Shown here: positions 18,629-30,249 of the stretch, piece after piece
Numbering within the stretch: position 1 is the stretch's first letter
Layout of the letters: each line of letters starts with the position of its first letter
Source: Syngnathus acus
Taxonomy: Eukaryota > Chordata > Actinopteri > Syngnathiformes > Syngnathidae
Reading direction: 5' to 3'
Assembly: GCF_901709675.1 (NCBI RefSeq)
Contig: NC_051105.1
Coordinates: 13,438,604 to 13,502,603 of the forward strand
DNA: 64,000 nt
Translations under genes and position numbers: made by a program
Notes under the pieces: generated by a model
What the model was told of the DNA's origin: nothing
Databases searched by the model: none
What the model saw: only the letters and a program-made list of their open reading frames with translations

Positions 18629-19572
18629 TACCGTAATTTTCGGACTATAAGTCGCGGTTTTTTTCATAGTTTGGGTGGGGGGGCGACTTATACTCAGGAG
18701 CGACTTATATGTGTTTTTTTTTTTTTCAAAACATTTCAAAAAAAAAAAAAAAAAAAAAAATGAAACCGCGATAAACGAACCGCAATGTAGCAAGGGATTA
18801 CTGTAATTTGAATTTCAAGTGACGACAGCAGCGCGAAACCATCTGCGTCACTCCAATTCATTAAATCCATCAATCGTCCTTTGTCAACAATGCGTGCGCG
18901 CCGCTGACGGCTTTTGCACTTAAAAATATTCCACAGGCCCATATAACGATATATAAATTATATATCAAATAACTATTATATAAGCAATAATGTTATCAAA
19001 CCATCTGTGCACTCTAAATCATTAAATCCATCGATCAAATTCCTCGTCCTTTGTCAACATCGCCGCGCGTGCGCCCTGACGTCAGCCTCGTCGTTATTCC
19101 ACAGATCTACTATATAACTATATTGTAGCGTTAACAAAGTTCAAGGAAAGACGTGGGTTTGGTAAACGGCTCTTTATTTAACAAAACAAACTTACAGGCG
19201 TGTGGCGGCGTGGACGTCCAGCCACGGAAGGGGACGAGAGCTCCATACAATAGGACCGGGCGTGCGTAGAAGCCATGACCGAGCCCCATGCACCGTCCTC
19301 GGACAGCCACCCGGCTGAGCGCCGGGCCTCGACTTCCATCCACGGAGCTGAAAGGCAGCTCGGTAGAGTAGGACCGGGCGTGCGTAAAAGCATTGTCCGA
19401 GCACCATCCACCGTCCCTGGACAGCCACCCGGCCGAGCGCCGGCGCCCGACTTCAATCCACGAAAGTGAAAGTAAGCTGGACGAGTGACGCGCGACAGCA
19501 GCGCTTTTTTGGGCATTTTATGGCTGGTGCGACTTATACTCCGGTGCGACTTATAGTCCGAAAATTACGGTA
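18629..19572. mobile_element. MITE with TACCGTAATTTTCGG ends
   Basis: ccgtaattttcggactataa at the left is mirrored by ttatagtccgaaaattacgg at the right. The sister hAT at 39156 shows the empty site (near 40183, gtcgtatttta uninterrupted), which confirms insertion at TA. It has no ORF; an A/T homopolymer region lies near 18715-18760. Confidence 0.8.
19251..19470. repeat. two-copy tandem duplication, period 118 bp, inside the MITE
   Basis: taggaccgggcgtgcgta starts at 19251 and again at 19369. The units share the cagccacccggc segment and diverge by scattered substitutions. Confidence 0.75.
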
Positions 19573-19834
19573 ATAGGAATCACTGATAATAGTTTTTTGG
19601 TGAAATATTTTTTAATGCTGTTAATAAATGCATTTGTTTTCAAAAAGCTTTTTTTAATATCCATGCTTTAGTATCTACTAAAAGTAAAAACCTTTTATGC
19701 AATGACCTTTACATGTCATTTATATTACTTCACACAAACACTACATCCATCTGCTCCTGGTTCGGCCTCCCGGTCAAAATTTAGAACCCAATTCGGCCCG
19801 CAAGTCAAAAAGTTTGCCCACCCCTGAACTAGAC

Positions 19835-20664
19835 AGTGGTCAGAGAGTCCTAAAGCTGCACGGGGCACAGAGCGGTATGCGTCCTATATTACGATGTAGC
19901 AGCGATCCAGTGTCTGTGTCCCTCCGGTGGGACACATTATGTGTTGTCTGTATTTGGGGAGTTCGTGTGCGAGGTTCGCTCTGTTAATATCACCCAGAAC
20001 AATGATCAGTGAGTTTGGTAATATTTTTTCTCCATGTCTGTTACCTTGTCAGCCAGCAGCTGTGTGGCTTCGATCACACGTGTGTGGTGGAATGTAAACA
20101 GCCGCCATAACGATCGAGGAGAACTCACGTGGTGAATAAAACGGCCGGCAGTTTATGAAAAGTGTTTCTAGGAGAGGACTCTTTCAACACTGTGACATCA
20201 GTACACCAACCTGCATTAATATAGAAACATAGACCACCTTCCTTTGTTTTTCCCGTGAGCTCCACACTGCGATCTGCGCGTAGTAGCTGAAACCCAGTTA
20301 GCTCTACGGCGTGGTGGGGTGTGCGTCCGTCAAGCCACGTTTCGACGAAGCACAGGGCGGTGGATCTGCTAATGTCCGTGTTCCTTGAAAAGAGAAGCAG
20401 CAGTTCGTCTATCTTGTTAGCCAGAGAGCGGACATTCGCCAGATGAATTGATGGTAGGGGAGCACGGAACCCTCTCAAAATCACCGTCAAACAGTCTGAG
20501 TCAGTAAAAACCAGAGAGAAAGTATCAGAAGACTGTCCGATGTTTAACAGTTCTTCTCTGGTAAAAGTGATCCGGGATGGGCAGCAGAAGACGCAAAATA
20601 ACACAAAATAACACAAAGAAGCAGAGAGCGAGTCACCGAGGCGGCCATCCGCGGCGCCATCTTG
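19835..20664 (-). pseudogene. older L2: endonuclease N-terminus
   Basis: Motifs LPSIHLANVRSLANKIDEL, CFVETWLDG and GGLCFYINAGWCTD mark the endonuclease start. The frame then shifts near 20130; VMAAVYIPPHTRV and GDINRANLAHELP follow in other frames. The 5' end carries a CAAGATGGCGCC motif at 20654-20664. Confidence 0.75.
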
Positions 20665-20803
20665 TTGTTTATCACAATAAAAGAGTTCTAAAAACATATT
20701 TACATATGTACACTTGTACCTTGTTATAAAAAAATTGTTATTATAATAAAATAGTCCTAAAATCATATTTACAGTATGTATAATGTACCTACCTCTACAT
20801 ATA
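20665..20803. other. AT-rich segment without identifiable feature
   Basis: Short A/T-rich sequence between the 5' end of the old L2 and the Tc1 element, with the repeated phrase taaaatcatatttaca-like; no gene. Confidence 0.4.
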
Positions 20804-21083
20804 CACTGCTCAAAAAAATTAAAGGAACAGTTTTTTTCAGTATGGCATGAATTAAATTAGACTTTTCTGTTAAGGTTTTGGTCAGGTACGTGGCAGAGGG
20901 GTTTGTTAATCAGTTTCAGCTGCATTGGTGTTGATGGAATTAACGACAGGTGCACTAGAGGGGCAACAACGAGATGGTCCCCAAAACAGGACTGATTTTG
21001 CAGGTGGAGGCCATTTCAAGTTCCTCCCTCTTCATCTTTTTTAACTGTTGGCTTTAGCTAGAGTCATTATCACGACTGGGAGC

Positions 21084-22052
21084 ATGAGGCGATTTCTTAA
21101 CCCTCCTGAAGTTGCGCAGATTGTCCAACTCCTCCAGGATGGCACACCCATGCGTGCTGTTGCAAGAAGATTCGATGTCTCCCCCAGTACAATCTCCAGA
21201 GCATGGAGGAGATTCCAGGAGACAGGCAGTTACTCTGGGAGAGCTGGACAGGGCCGTCGACGGTCCTCATTCCATCAGCAGGACCGATATCTGCTGCTTT
21301 GTGCAAGGAGGAACAGGTTGAGCATTGCCCGAGCCCTACAGAATGACCTCCAGCAGGCTACTGGTGTGAATGTCTCTGCCCAAACAGTCAGAAACAGACT
21401 TCACGAGGGTGGCCTCAGGGCACGACGTCCTGTAGTGTTTCCTGTGCTCATTGATCAGCACCGTGGAGCTCGATTGGCATTTGCCATAGAACACCAGAAT
21501 TGGCAAGTCCGCCACTGGCGCCCTGTGCTTTTCACAGATGAGAGCAGGTTTACCCTGAGCACCTGTGATAGACGTGAAAGGGTCTGGAGAAGCCAAGGAG
21601 AGCGCTATGCTGCCTGCAACATCATTCAACATGACCGGTTTGGTGGTGGGTCAGTGATGGTCTGGGGAAGCATTTCCATGGAGGGACGAACAGACCTCTA
21701 CAGGCTAGAGAACGGCAGTCTGACTGCCATTAGTTATCGGGATGAAATCCTTGCACCCATGGTCAGACCCTACACTGGTGCAGTAGGTCCTGGGTTCCTC
21801 CTGATCCACAACAATGCCCGGCCTGTTGTGGCAAGAGTATGCAGACAGTATCTGGAGGATGAAGGAGTTGACACAATTGAATGGCCCTCACGATCACCTG
21901 ATCTAAACCCGATAGAACACCTCTGGGACATAAAGTTTCGGTCCATCATACGCCGCCAGGTTGCTCCTCAGACTTTACAGGAGCTCACTGATGCCCTTAG
22001 ACCAGGGGTCACCAACTCCGGTCCTCAAGGGCGCCAATCCAGCCTGTTTTAG
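21084..22052 (+). pseudogene. Tc1-like transposase, interrupted by a MITE
   Basis: From ATG 21084 ([14 protein letters not shown]) there are paired helix-turn-helix domains ([27 protein letters not shown]), then the catalytic domain with [16 protein letters not shown] and [11 protein letters not shown]. The second catalytic Asp, normally in a DNA-R-P-H context, reads HNNARPVV, so it is Asn. The last ~40 codons are displaced by a 175-bp MITE at 22003; the frame ends within it at 22052. Both defects should abolish activity. Confidence 0.9.
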
Positions 22053-22177
22053 GTGCAGCCCTGCAACAACACACCTGATTCAAATGATCAGCTCATCAGC
22101 AAGCTCTATTAAGGCTGATAGCGATCCTGATTATTTGAATCAGGTGTGTTGCAGGGGGGATACATTGGTGACCCCTG
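22003..22177. mobile_element. 175-bp hAT-type MITE inside the Tc1 transposase
   Basis: Ends CAGGGGTCACCAA and its complement ttggtgacccctg are flanked by a perfect 8-bp duplication ccttagac (21995-22002, 22178-22185). The Tc1 coding sequence resumes immediately after. Confidence 0.9.
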
Positions 22178-22544
22178 CCTTAGACAGATCTGGGAGAACA
22201 TCTCACAAGACACCATTCGTCGTCTCATTAGGAGCATGCCGCGACGTTGTCAAGCATGTATACAAGCTCGTGGGGGCCACACAAGATATTGAAAATAATT
22301 TTGAGTTGCAGAAATTGAATTTAGGCAAAAAGGACGAGCCTGCCATATCATTTTTTCACTTTGATTTTTGGGGTGTCTGTATACTGAGCCCTCTGTAGGC
22401 TGAAAACTTTTATTTCCATCAAAAGATGTGGCATCCTTTTGTTCCTGAGACATTAAACTGTCCATATCAGTATAGATATCCCCCCCAAAAAATCCACCAT
22501 TGAAATCTGATGTTTTCAAAGTGTTCCTTTAATTTGTTTTAGCA

Positions 22545-22579
<35 letters not shown>

Positions 22580-22582
<3 letters not shown>

Positions 22583-23611
22583 TGGCGTAGCCAAGCCGGG
22601 GCGAGCCGGGGCGGCGCCCCGGTTAGGACTCCCTGCGCCCCGGTTGAAAAAAATCGAGCTTTTTCGATTCTTCATTTTCATGCCGTTTTTTTCTTTCGGT
22701 CTTGCGCGAATGTGCTTGCGCTATTCTATGTACGCAATGTTATCCATTCACCGTTTGCCTCCCGGACCCGGATGTTGTTTTAGCGATCAGCGAACGGCGT
22801 GGGTGATGTTCGATTTTTTTTCTCCTACATGAAGATGAATAAAAAGCGAATTACCGATTTCTTTGGTGTACCTAATGCAAAAAATTGTCAGGAAGAGGAT
22901 GATGCTTCTCGCGCTAGCTGTAGCATTGGTAGAGTTCCTGAAAGTCGACTCGGGAGCGACTCAGAGTCAGAGTCGAGCAGTGCCAGTGTCACAATCACTA
23001 TCGAGAATGGTTCTGCATGCACGAGTGGCAGTTCCATTCTGTTTTTTATTTCGTGGTATTCTTGTAACTTTTTCTTATAGCAAGTTCTATTCTGTTCAGG
23101 TGTTTTTCATGTTTTCTGTTCCTTTACAAAAAGTTATTGGTATAGCTTGATTTTTATTAGCATGACTTGACTGAATTCAGAAACTGATCATTCTAATCAG
23201 CACTCCTTCCCTCATAGTAGTGACTGTTTTCTTAGCATGTATATTACTAAATCAACCCAAGGTGGACTATATTTTTGGCTCATATATTTTTCATATTCAT
23301 TATAGCAGTGTATTTGTTATTCATTGTAGTTATTGAAGTAAAATACAGAATCTCAGTTATGAATTTCTCTTATGTTGCCTGGATTTCATTATGCTATACC
23401 ACTCCAATATGAATGGATGTTGTAACTGCTGATCTATGTTCAATAAACAAGGTTGTACTTCTAAGAAATTTCAAGTTATTACTGATTACTGTGTTGATTT
23501 ATTACCCTGGAACTATATGTTAAAAATATAAGTTTTTTTTACATTGAAACATCTGGTTGTGGGGCCTGTGGGCGCGCGCCCCTACTGGAAAAATTCCTGG
23601 CTACGCCACTG
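22580..23611 (+). mobile_element. hAT element with TTF/ZMYM1-like start (CAGTGGCGTAGCCA ends)
   Basis: CAGTGGCGTAGCCA at the left is mirrored by tggctacgccactg at the right. An ATG at 22829 opens KRITDFFGVPNAKNC, the N-terminus typical of hAT transposases of the TTF type. The rest of the transposase is deleted. Confidence 0.75.
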
Positions 23612-23613
23612 TC

Positions 23614-25241
23614 CAGTGCCTTGCGAAAGTATTCGGCCCCCTTGAACCTTTCAACATTTCGCCACATTTCAGGCTTCAAACATAAAGATATAAAATTTTA
23701 ATTTTTTGTCAAGAATCAACAACAAGTGGGACACAATCGTGAAGTGGAACGAAATTTATTGGATAATTTAAACATTTTTAACAAATAAAAAACTGAAAAG
23801 TGGGGCGTGCAATATTATTCGGCCCCTTTACTTTCAGTGCAGCAAACTCACTCCAGAAGTTCAGTGAGGATCTTTGAATGATCCAATGTTGTCCTAAATG
23901 ACTGATGATGATAAATAGAATGCACCTGTGTGTAATCAAGTCTCCATATAAATGCACCTGCTCTTTGATAGTCTCAGGGTTCTGTTTAAAGCACAGAGAG
24001 AATCATGAAGACAAAGGAACACACCAGGCAGGTCCGAGATACTGTTGTGGAGAAGTTTAAAGCCGGATTTGGATACAAAAGATTTCCCAAGCTTTAAACA
24101 TCTCAAGGAGCACTTTGCAAGCAATTATATTGAAATGGAAGGAGTATCAGACCACTGCAAATCTACCAAGACCCGGCCGTCCCTCCAAACTTTCATCTCA
24201 AACAAGGAGAAGACTGATCAGAGATGCAGCCAAGAGGCCCATGATCACTCTGGATGAACTGCAGATAACTACAGCTGAGGTGGGAGAGTCTGTCCATAGG
24301 ACAACAATCAGTCGTGCACTGCACAAATCTGGCCTTTATGGAAGAGTGGCAAGAAGAAAGCCATTTCTCAAAGATATCCATAAAAAGTCTCGTTTAAAGT
24401 TTGCCACAAGCCACCTGGGAGACACACCAAACATGTGGAAGAAGGTGCTCTGGTCAGATAAAACCAAAATCGAACTTTTTGGCCACAATGCAAAACGATA
24501 TGTTTGGCGTAAAAGCAACACAGCTCATCACCCTGAACACACCATCCCCACTGTCAAACATGGTGGTGGCAGCATCATGGTTTGGGCCTGCTTTTCTTCA
24601 GCAGGGACAGGGAAGATGGCTAAAATTGATGGGAAGATGGATGGAGCCAAATACAGGACCATTCTGGAAGAAAACCTGTTGGAGTCTGCAAAAGACCTGA
24701 GACTGGGACGGAGATTTATCTTCCAACAGGACAATGATCCAAAACATAAAGCCGAATCTACAATGGAATGGTTCACAAATAGACGTATCCAGGTGTTAGA
24801 ATGGCCAAGTCAAAGTCCAGACCTGAATCCAATCGAGAATCTGTAGAAAGAGCTGAAGACTGCTGTTCACAAACGCTCTCCATCCAACCTCACTGAGCTC
24901 GAGCTGTTTTGCAAGGAAGAATGGGCAAGAATTCCAGTCTCTCGATGTGCAAAACTGATAGAGACATACCCCAAGCGACTTGCAGCTGTAATTGCAGCAA
25001 AAGGTGGCGCAACAAAGTATTAGCGCAAGGGGGCCGAATAATATTGCACGCCCCACTTTTCAGTTTTTTATTTGTTAAAAAAGTTAAATTATCCAATAAA
25101 TTTTGTTTCACTTCACGATTGTGTCCCACTTGTTGTTGATTCTTGACAAAAAATTAAACTTTTATATCTTTATGTTGGAAGCCTGAAATGTCGCGAAATG
25201 TTGAAAGGTTCAAGGGGGCCGAATACTTTCGCAAGGCACTG
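23614..25241 (+). mobile_element. Tc1-like transposon of the lamprey/fish family
   Basis: The ends CAGTGCCTTGCGAAAGTATT and its complement are those of a Tc1 family reported in both teleosts and lampreys and interpreted as horizontally transferred. Subterminal repeats (gtgggacacaatcgtgaagt) are mirrored too. Confidence 0.9.
24005..25023 (+). pseudogene. Tc1-like transposase with frameshift and stop
   Basis: MKTKEHTRQVRDTVVEKFKA starts the protein. One A is missing from the A-run at 24077-24080, which shifts the frame before the first helix-turn-helix. The rest is clean: WSDKTKIELFG, QQDNDPKHKA and [10 protein letters not shown] hold the D, D and E. A TGG to TAG change at 24844-24846 stops it directly after the catalytic Glu; the remaining ~59 codons end at 25023. 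Confidence 0.9.
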
Positions 25242-25258
25242 TAGCTTATATATAGTTA

Positions 25259-25620
25259 CAGTGGGGCAAAACGTATTTAGTCAGCCACCAATTGTGCAAG
25301 TTCTCCCACCTACAAGATGAGAGATGCCTGTAATTTTCATTATAAGTACACGTCAACTATGAGAGACAAAATGAAAAAACAAAATCCGGAAAATCACAGT
25401 GTCTGATTTTTAAGAAATTTATTTGCAACTTATGGTGGAAAATAAGTATTTGGTTGATAACAAAAGTTCATATTAATACTTTGTTATATACCCTTTATTG
25501 GGAATGACAGAGGTCAAACGTTTTCTGTAAGTCTTCACAAGTCTTTCACACACTGTTGCTGGTATTTTGGCCCATTCCTCCATGTAGATCTCCTCTAGAG
25601 CAGTGATGTTTTGGGGCTGT
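25259..25620 (-). mobile_element. truncated third Tc1 family
   Basis: The terminal repeat CAGTGGGGCAAAACGTATTT and the adjoining C-terminal transposase sequence (minus strand) match another common fish Tc1. It is cut off near 25620. Confidence 0.75.
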
Positions 25621-25650
25621 TAATTGGAGCCGCAACTGACAATGCATGTA

Positions 25651-27394
25651 CAGTAATCCCTCGCAGTGACGTGCGGTGAGGGTTGGTGTTGGTGAGGCAC
25701 TGACAGAGTCAGATTTACAAACGTACTGTATGACGCTAAGGCACTGACTCACAAGTCAGATTTACATGCATACATGGTTGTTATCCCATTCTTGATTAAA
25801 TGTAATATTTTAAACACACCACTGTACATTTAAACACACCACTGCAGTATTCTTACCTTTACTTGTAAATGAAGTCCATTCTCCTGTCCTTCTGGACGAA
25901 GATCTCGATGACAGGGAAAGCAATAAAGTCGATTTTTGGCAGCACAACCACAAAGCCAGTCTTTTTTAGAGTACCAATCCTTTTGAAACGAACGTGTTGT
26001 AGTCCGTCCCGGGAGGCCCGTAGTTTGAATTAATCCTCGCAAATCTGGCGTTGGTCTTCCCTTACTTATGGTTTCTTGCTTTGACTGAAAGTCAAGTTTT
26101 AAAAAATTTCTTATTTTCGAGATTATATCCTCCATTGTCAGGGAAAACAAAGCCAAATAGCAACGCGTTAGCACCGAATGTTGTTGGTTATTTTTCTTTT
26201 CTTTTTCTTCTTCTTAATTTACTCTCGCATTTACTCGTGTCGTGAACTATTAGCCGGAGGCTCACTATCGCCCCATCTTCGCGGCAAAGGTACTGGCTGC
26301 CTCAAGGCTCGTATTTTCACCCGCTGACTGCAAGCAAGCACGCGCCGTTTGCACGCGCTCAGTACAGTGTGTGAGTGGTGCACACTCTCACACGCACGCC
26401 CTGAGCGGCACAACCTGTCACTGCCGCAGCCTCCATGATTCTCGTCTCCCGTTGTTATTTGAACAAGAAATACAGCTATTTTGACTATGAAAATGATCCA
26501 AATGTATAGGAAACACACCAAAATTCCATTAAAAGCATAGACCACAGGACAGATATTATATTATGTTTTATTATATTATTCATTTTTTAACAACTTATGG
26601 TGACAGCTGAGGAAACCATGTTGAGCCCTTTACTGCCCCTGGTGGTAAGGTGAGGCACTGCCTCACCTGCCTCCTATGAGTGCACGTCCCTGATCCCTCG
26701 CTACGATGCCGTGACACGTTTAAACTAAAATGTTTAAAAAAATGTTTAAAATACAATGACATATTTAAAATTAAAAGTACAATAGAGTGTATAAAAATAG
26801 AATTATAAAAGTCTTGCGCGGATGCGCTCGTGCTGGGCTGTTGGGGCGCGTCAGTCGGCCAGCATGCAAGAGCAGAGAGGAGCCAGACATGTTTACACTT
26901 CAAAAAAGGTTCATAAAAATCTTGTGTGGATATTTTAACAATATATTTACTCTTATTTATTTTCTTATTTATTTAAATAAATAAGAATGTTTCTGAAAGT
27001 CAGCTTGACTTTAAAAATTGTACAGTGTTTAAAAATACAAAAAAGTGTTTAAAAAAACAATAAAGTGTAAAAAAAAACTACAATAAAGGTTCATAAAGGT
27101 CTTGTGCGGATATTGTAACAATATAATTACTCATTTATTTTCTTTTTCTTATTTATTTAAACAAAGAGTGTTTACGAAATAATCAGTTTGACTTTAAAAT
27201 GTTTACAAAAGTGCTTAAAATACTAAAAAGCATTTAAAAGTATAATACAGTGCTTAAAAATACAATAAAGGTTCATAAGTAAAGGTTCATAAAGTCTTTT
27301 ATGGATATCTTAATATAGTTTCTCTACATTGCGGATTTTCACCTATCGCGGGTGGTCTTAGAACCAATTATCTGCGATAAACGAGGGATTACTG
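25651..27394. mobile_element. pogo/Tigger-like MITE (CAGTAATCCCTCG ends)
   Basis: CAGTAATCCCTCG at 25651 and cgagggattactg ending at 27394 are flanked by TA. Interior right part (26700-27360) is AT-rich with internal repeats of 'aaaggttcataaa'. A hAT is inserted near the left end. Confidence 0.7.
25664..26692 (-). mobile_element. hAT element, TTF-type, inserted in the MITE
   Basis: Ends CAGTGACGTGC and gcacgtccctg are flanked by a perfect duplication atccctcg (25656-25663, 26693-26700). On the minus strand 26174-25830 encodes a TTF-type zinc-finger segment (FQKDWYSKKDWLCGCAAKNR, YCFPC) of a ZMYM1-like transposase. The catalytic region is gone. Confidence 0.8.
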
Positions 27395-28454
27395 TACAAC
27401 AAAACATGTACTGTACACATACGGCATATGGTATGCTTATTTTCCATGCTTGCCCTTGAAAAGTATCATTGTATGTTATATATAGTTCATTTTCTTTCTA
27501 AAGACAAACATCAATCGGTGTTCATCAGTGTTGGCCAAATTACTTCCAAAATGTAATTAGTTACGAGTTACCTTTCCATAAAAGTAATTGAGTTAGTAGT
27601 AGAATTACTCCATCATAAATGTAACTAGTTACTAGGAAAAATAATTATTGCATTACCTTATCAAAAACGTTCAATTATGAAAAAGAATTCAGATTTTTTT
27701 TTATCAAGTGGCAATACAGTTGAATAGAGTAGAGCAGCATAGACCAGTACTTTATTTAACTTTATATTTATTGAACAACAATGTAAAATATGCATAAAAT
27801 AATAAATTGTCACACAACTCGCACACAATTCGCACAGTGCACACGTTCCATTTTTTTACGGAAAAACTCCTTTGATGAGATAAAAAAAGTTGCAGCACAG
27901 AGTGCGCTGCAGTTGCGCGATAGGACAAAATTAAGCTCCCTGCGCACGTTGGTCCACTTAAATTTTGGAAAGTACATCAGGACTTTAAAAATATTTTCTA
28001 AATTTCAGCGACAGCTCTGTCACAATGATGCGAGCAGCGCGGTGCAGTTGCGCGATGGGCGACGCGCTACGGTTGCGCGTTCGGCGGTGCGCTGCAGTTG
28101 CGCGATCGGACAAATATGCGCAAATGAAAAAATGCTTAAAAAAGGCGGGGTTTTTTTTTGTCTTGAAACGGATTAAAAAATTTTCCATTATTTGTAATGG
28201 GAAAAATAGATTTGGAATTCAACCAATTCGCTTCTCGAACCGCCTTCTGGAACGGATTGTGGTCAAAAACCAAGGTTTGACTGTATTTTTGCTATTCTTG
28301 TTAAAATCACACTTGAATTGGAAATGACAATAGTAACACATAGTTGCAAATTGAGCAAATTGGCTATTTCAGAAGTGTGTGTCAAACAGGTAGCCCTTTG
28401 CCTTAATCAGTACCCAGGAAGTAGCTCTCGGTTTAAGAAAGGTTGGTGACCCCT
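27395..28454. other. AT-rich DNA with fragments of MITEs
   Basis: 27530-27660 has the common fish agtgttggccaaattact motif with repeated 'gtaatt(a/g)agttac' phrases. 28200-28285 looks like the right end of a MITE ending in caaggtttgactgta. 28410-28452 ends in ggttggtgacccctg, a hAT right end. No gene is visible; the open frame at 27790-28176 has no known motif. Confidence 0.4.
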
Positions 28455-28908
28455 GCTCTACGCTGTGGTCTGCTGGGATGGGGGTAGTACGGACCGGGAC
28501 AGGGGGAGACTGAATAAGATGGTCAGGAGAGCGAGCTCTGTCCTGGGCTGTCCCCTGGACTCCATTGAGATTGTGGGTGAGAGGACGTTGATTAAGCTGA
28601 AATCCATCATGGACAACACCTCTCACCCCCTCCATGACATTGTGCGGTCCCTGAACCGCTCCTTTAGCAGTAGACTATTACACCCACGGTGTAGGACAGA
28701 ACGGTTCCGCAGGTCCTTCATTCCCTCTGCTGTCAGACTTTACATGCGTGGCACCTGATAAAAAATTTTCGTCTCTACTAGCGGCACTTGTCTTTGTCTG
28801 TTATTTATCCTTTTTGATATTTTGGCACTTGTTTTCTTGCACTCATATGCGCTGCTGTGACAAGTAAATTTCCCCGCCGTGGGATGAATAAAGTTCTATC
28901 ATCATCAT
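28455..28908 (+). mobile_element. 3' end of a CR1/L2/Rex1-group LINE
   Basis: The C-terminal peptide GCPLDSIEIVGERTLIKLKS ... HPLHDIVRSLNRSF ... FRRSFIPSAVRLY is typical of RT C-termini. It is followed by a 3' UTR with gggatgaataaagttctat and an (atc)n tail. 5'-truncated. Confidence 0.75.
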
Positions 28909-30249
28909 CATTCTGGCGCAGAGGACCCATCAAGATCTTGAAACTCTGATTCAGTGAAATGTGAATTTCTTCTTGACCATGCTTCCTACACCCTTAGCAC
29001 AGTTCTGAAGTACATGGGTGTTCACTGACCATCGTTTGACCGTCTCCTTGAGGAGTTCTGTGAGATGTACTGTAACACAGTATGTTGGATTTGTTTGCAT
29101 TGATTCGGTTCATTAACTTCATGAACGCAATTTACAGATGCAGACGAGGGTTTTGGGGGTCTACTTTAGTGACCTCAGTTTTGGGAGTCTACTTTAGTGA
29201 CGTCAGTATGACGTCCTCGCTTTTTGCGGGTGATGGGTTCTGTTGGGTTCATCAAGCCATGATATTCAACTCTCACAGGAGCTGTTCGCAGCCAAATATG
29301 AAGTGGTTGACATGAAAATCAAAACAATAAATATGAGGCCTGAAAGTCTGGATTCAACAAAATGTCCGATTTAGCTTAAGTTCATAAATGTCAAACAATT
29401 ATCAGTTAAACTAAGTAATTAATAAATATTCAGAAGTATGCATATACACGCGACATAAGAATAGAAGAATAGAATAGAATAGATCTTTATTGTCATTGTC
29501 ACACATGTACAACGAAATTTAAAGTAAAATTTAAATTTAAGTGTAAACATTAGACACCAGCAAGAAAAACATGTTCAATAGGCAAGATGTTTTGTAAATG
29601 TGTTATTCTGAAGCATGGAGAATGGAAATGTGGACAGAGACCAACCGTTGGCATGGAAAATAACATAGCAACAAAACATTAGCCAGGATTAATATTGTGT
29701 TGAGTTCATCGTCGCACAAGACAGTTCACCAGGACCGAGGAGATGAACAAATGAGACTGTTTACACAAATTGACATCAGCAAAAGTGCAAGCGCTGCCAA
29801 GGATGGGACAACGCCCTCTGCGTGAGGGGAGAACTGGATTTTAAAAACATCCAAACAAGATTTGGACAAGATGGAGCAGCCCGTTTGGGTGAGGGGAGAA
29901 CTTGACTTTAAGATATCCAAAAAAGGAGGAGACTAACAGTCTCCACCTCTTGCTACGAAACCAAGTGACGTGTATAAAAATGTATGAGTTGTTTTGTGGG
30001 GCGCGGTTCTTCCATGTCTGGGGGAGAACGCCCGGCGCCGTATTGCTTTTTCCTGAATGCAGACTTAATATACTCAGTTGAAATTGAACTAACCTGATCT
30101 GAGTGTGATTTGTGTGGATATCTTTGCCCTTAGAAGAAAAAACGAACACGCGTTAAAGAAGTTGGGCACAGGTAATTCGTAATGGTTGATGCAAGGAAGA
30201 AGGCCCGAGACTTCTATACGTTGAAATTTTACAACAGACCATGGTCTTC
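28909..30249. other. unassigned DNA, LINE tail and possible LTR-like stretch
   Basis: 29463-29530 is an L2-type 3' tail on the minus strand (tctttattgtcattgtcaca). 29700-30170 has a TATA-like tataaaaatg near 29970 and a GC-rich gggcgcggttcttcc ... gcccggcgccg stretch, which might be a solo LTR. I could not define its ends. No gene. Confidence 0.3.

Larger units (their letters stand above)
15320..19826 (+). mobile_element. hAT (Charlie-like) non-autonomous element carrying nested insertions
   Basis: The ends match the CAGGGGTGGGCAAAC family (left end decayed to cagacatgggcaaa). A perfect 8-bp target duplication aactagac lies at 15312-15319 and 19827-19834. A transposase start relic (ATG at 18224, GPKKRKVDTECRM) remains. 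It contains a MITE at 15561, an L2 within that, and another MITE at 18629. A second copy lies at 39156-40446. Confidence 0.85.
8767..20690 (-). mobile_element. L2-type LINE split into four pieces by nested insertions
   Basis: Read on the minus strand, the element runs 20690-19835, 15319-14646, 11403-10777 and 9670-8767. The pieces join in frame order: endonuclease N-terminus, endonuclease C-terminus and linker, reverse transcriptase N-terminus, RT C-terminus and 3' UTR. Its 3' end has the octamer-type tail (gaatcagaatcag on the plus strand) of fish L2. Each interruption is a complete younger element, two with target duplications. Confidence 0.85.
20804..22546 (+). mobile_element. Tc1-like transposon, copy 1
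   Basis: The left end CACTGCTCAAAAAAATTAAA and a decayed right end (cctttaatttgttttagcagt) bracket a DD34E transposase gene, with TA at both borders. The same family is at 47727-49302 in the other orientation. Confidence 0.9.

Noticed and set aside
19178-19516. Minus-strand ORFs of 70-112 codons
   Set aside because: They lie in a GC-rich tandem duplication inside a MITE and have no family motif.
27790-28176. 128-codon ORF
   Set aside because: No domain or homologue recognised; it overlaps MITE-like repeats of a cgcgatggg-type phrase.
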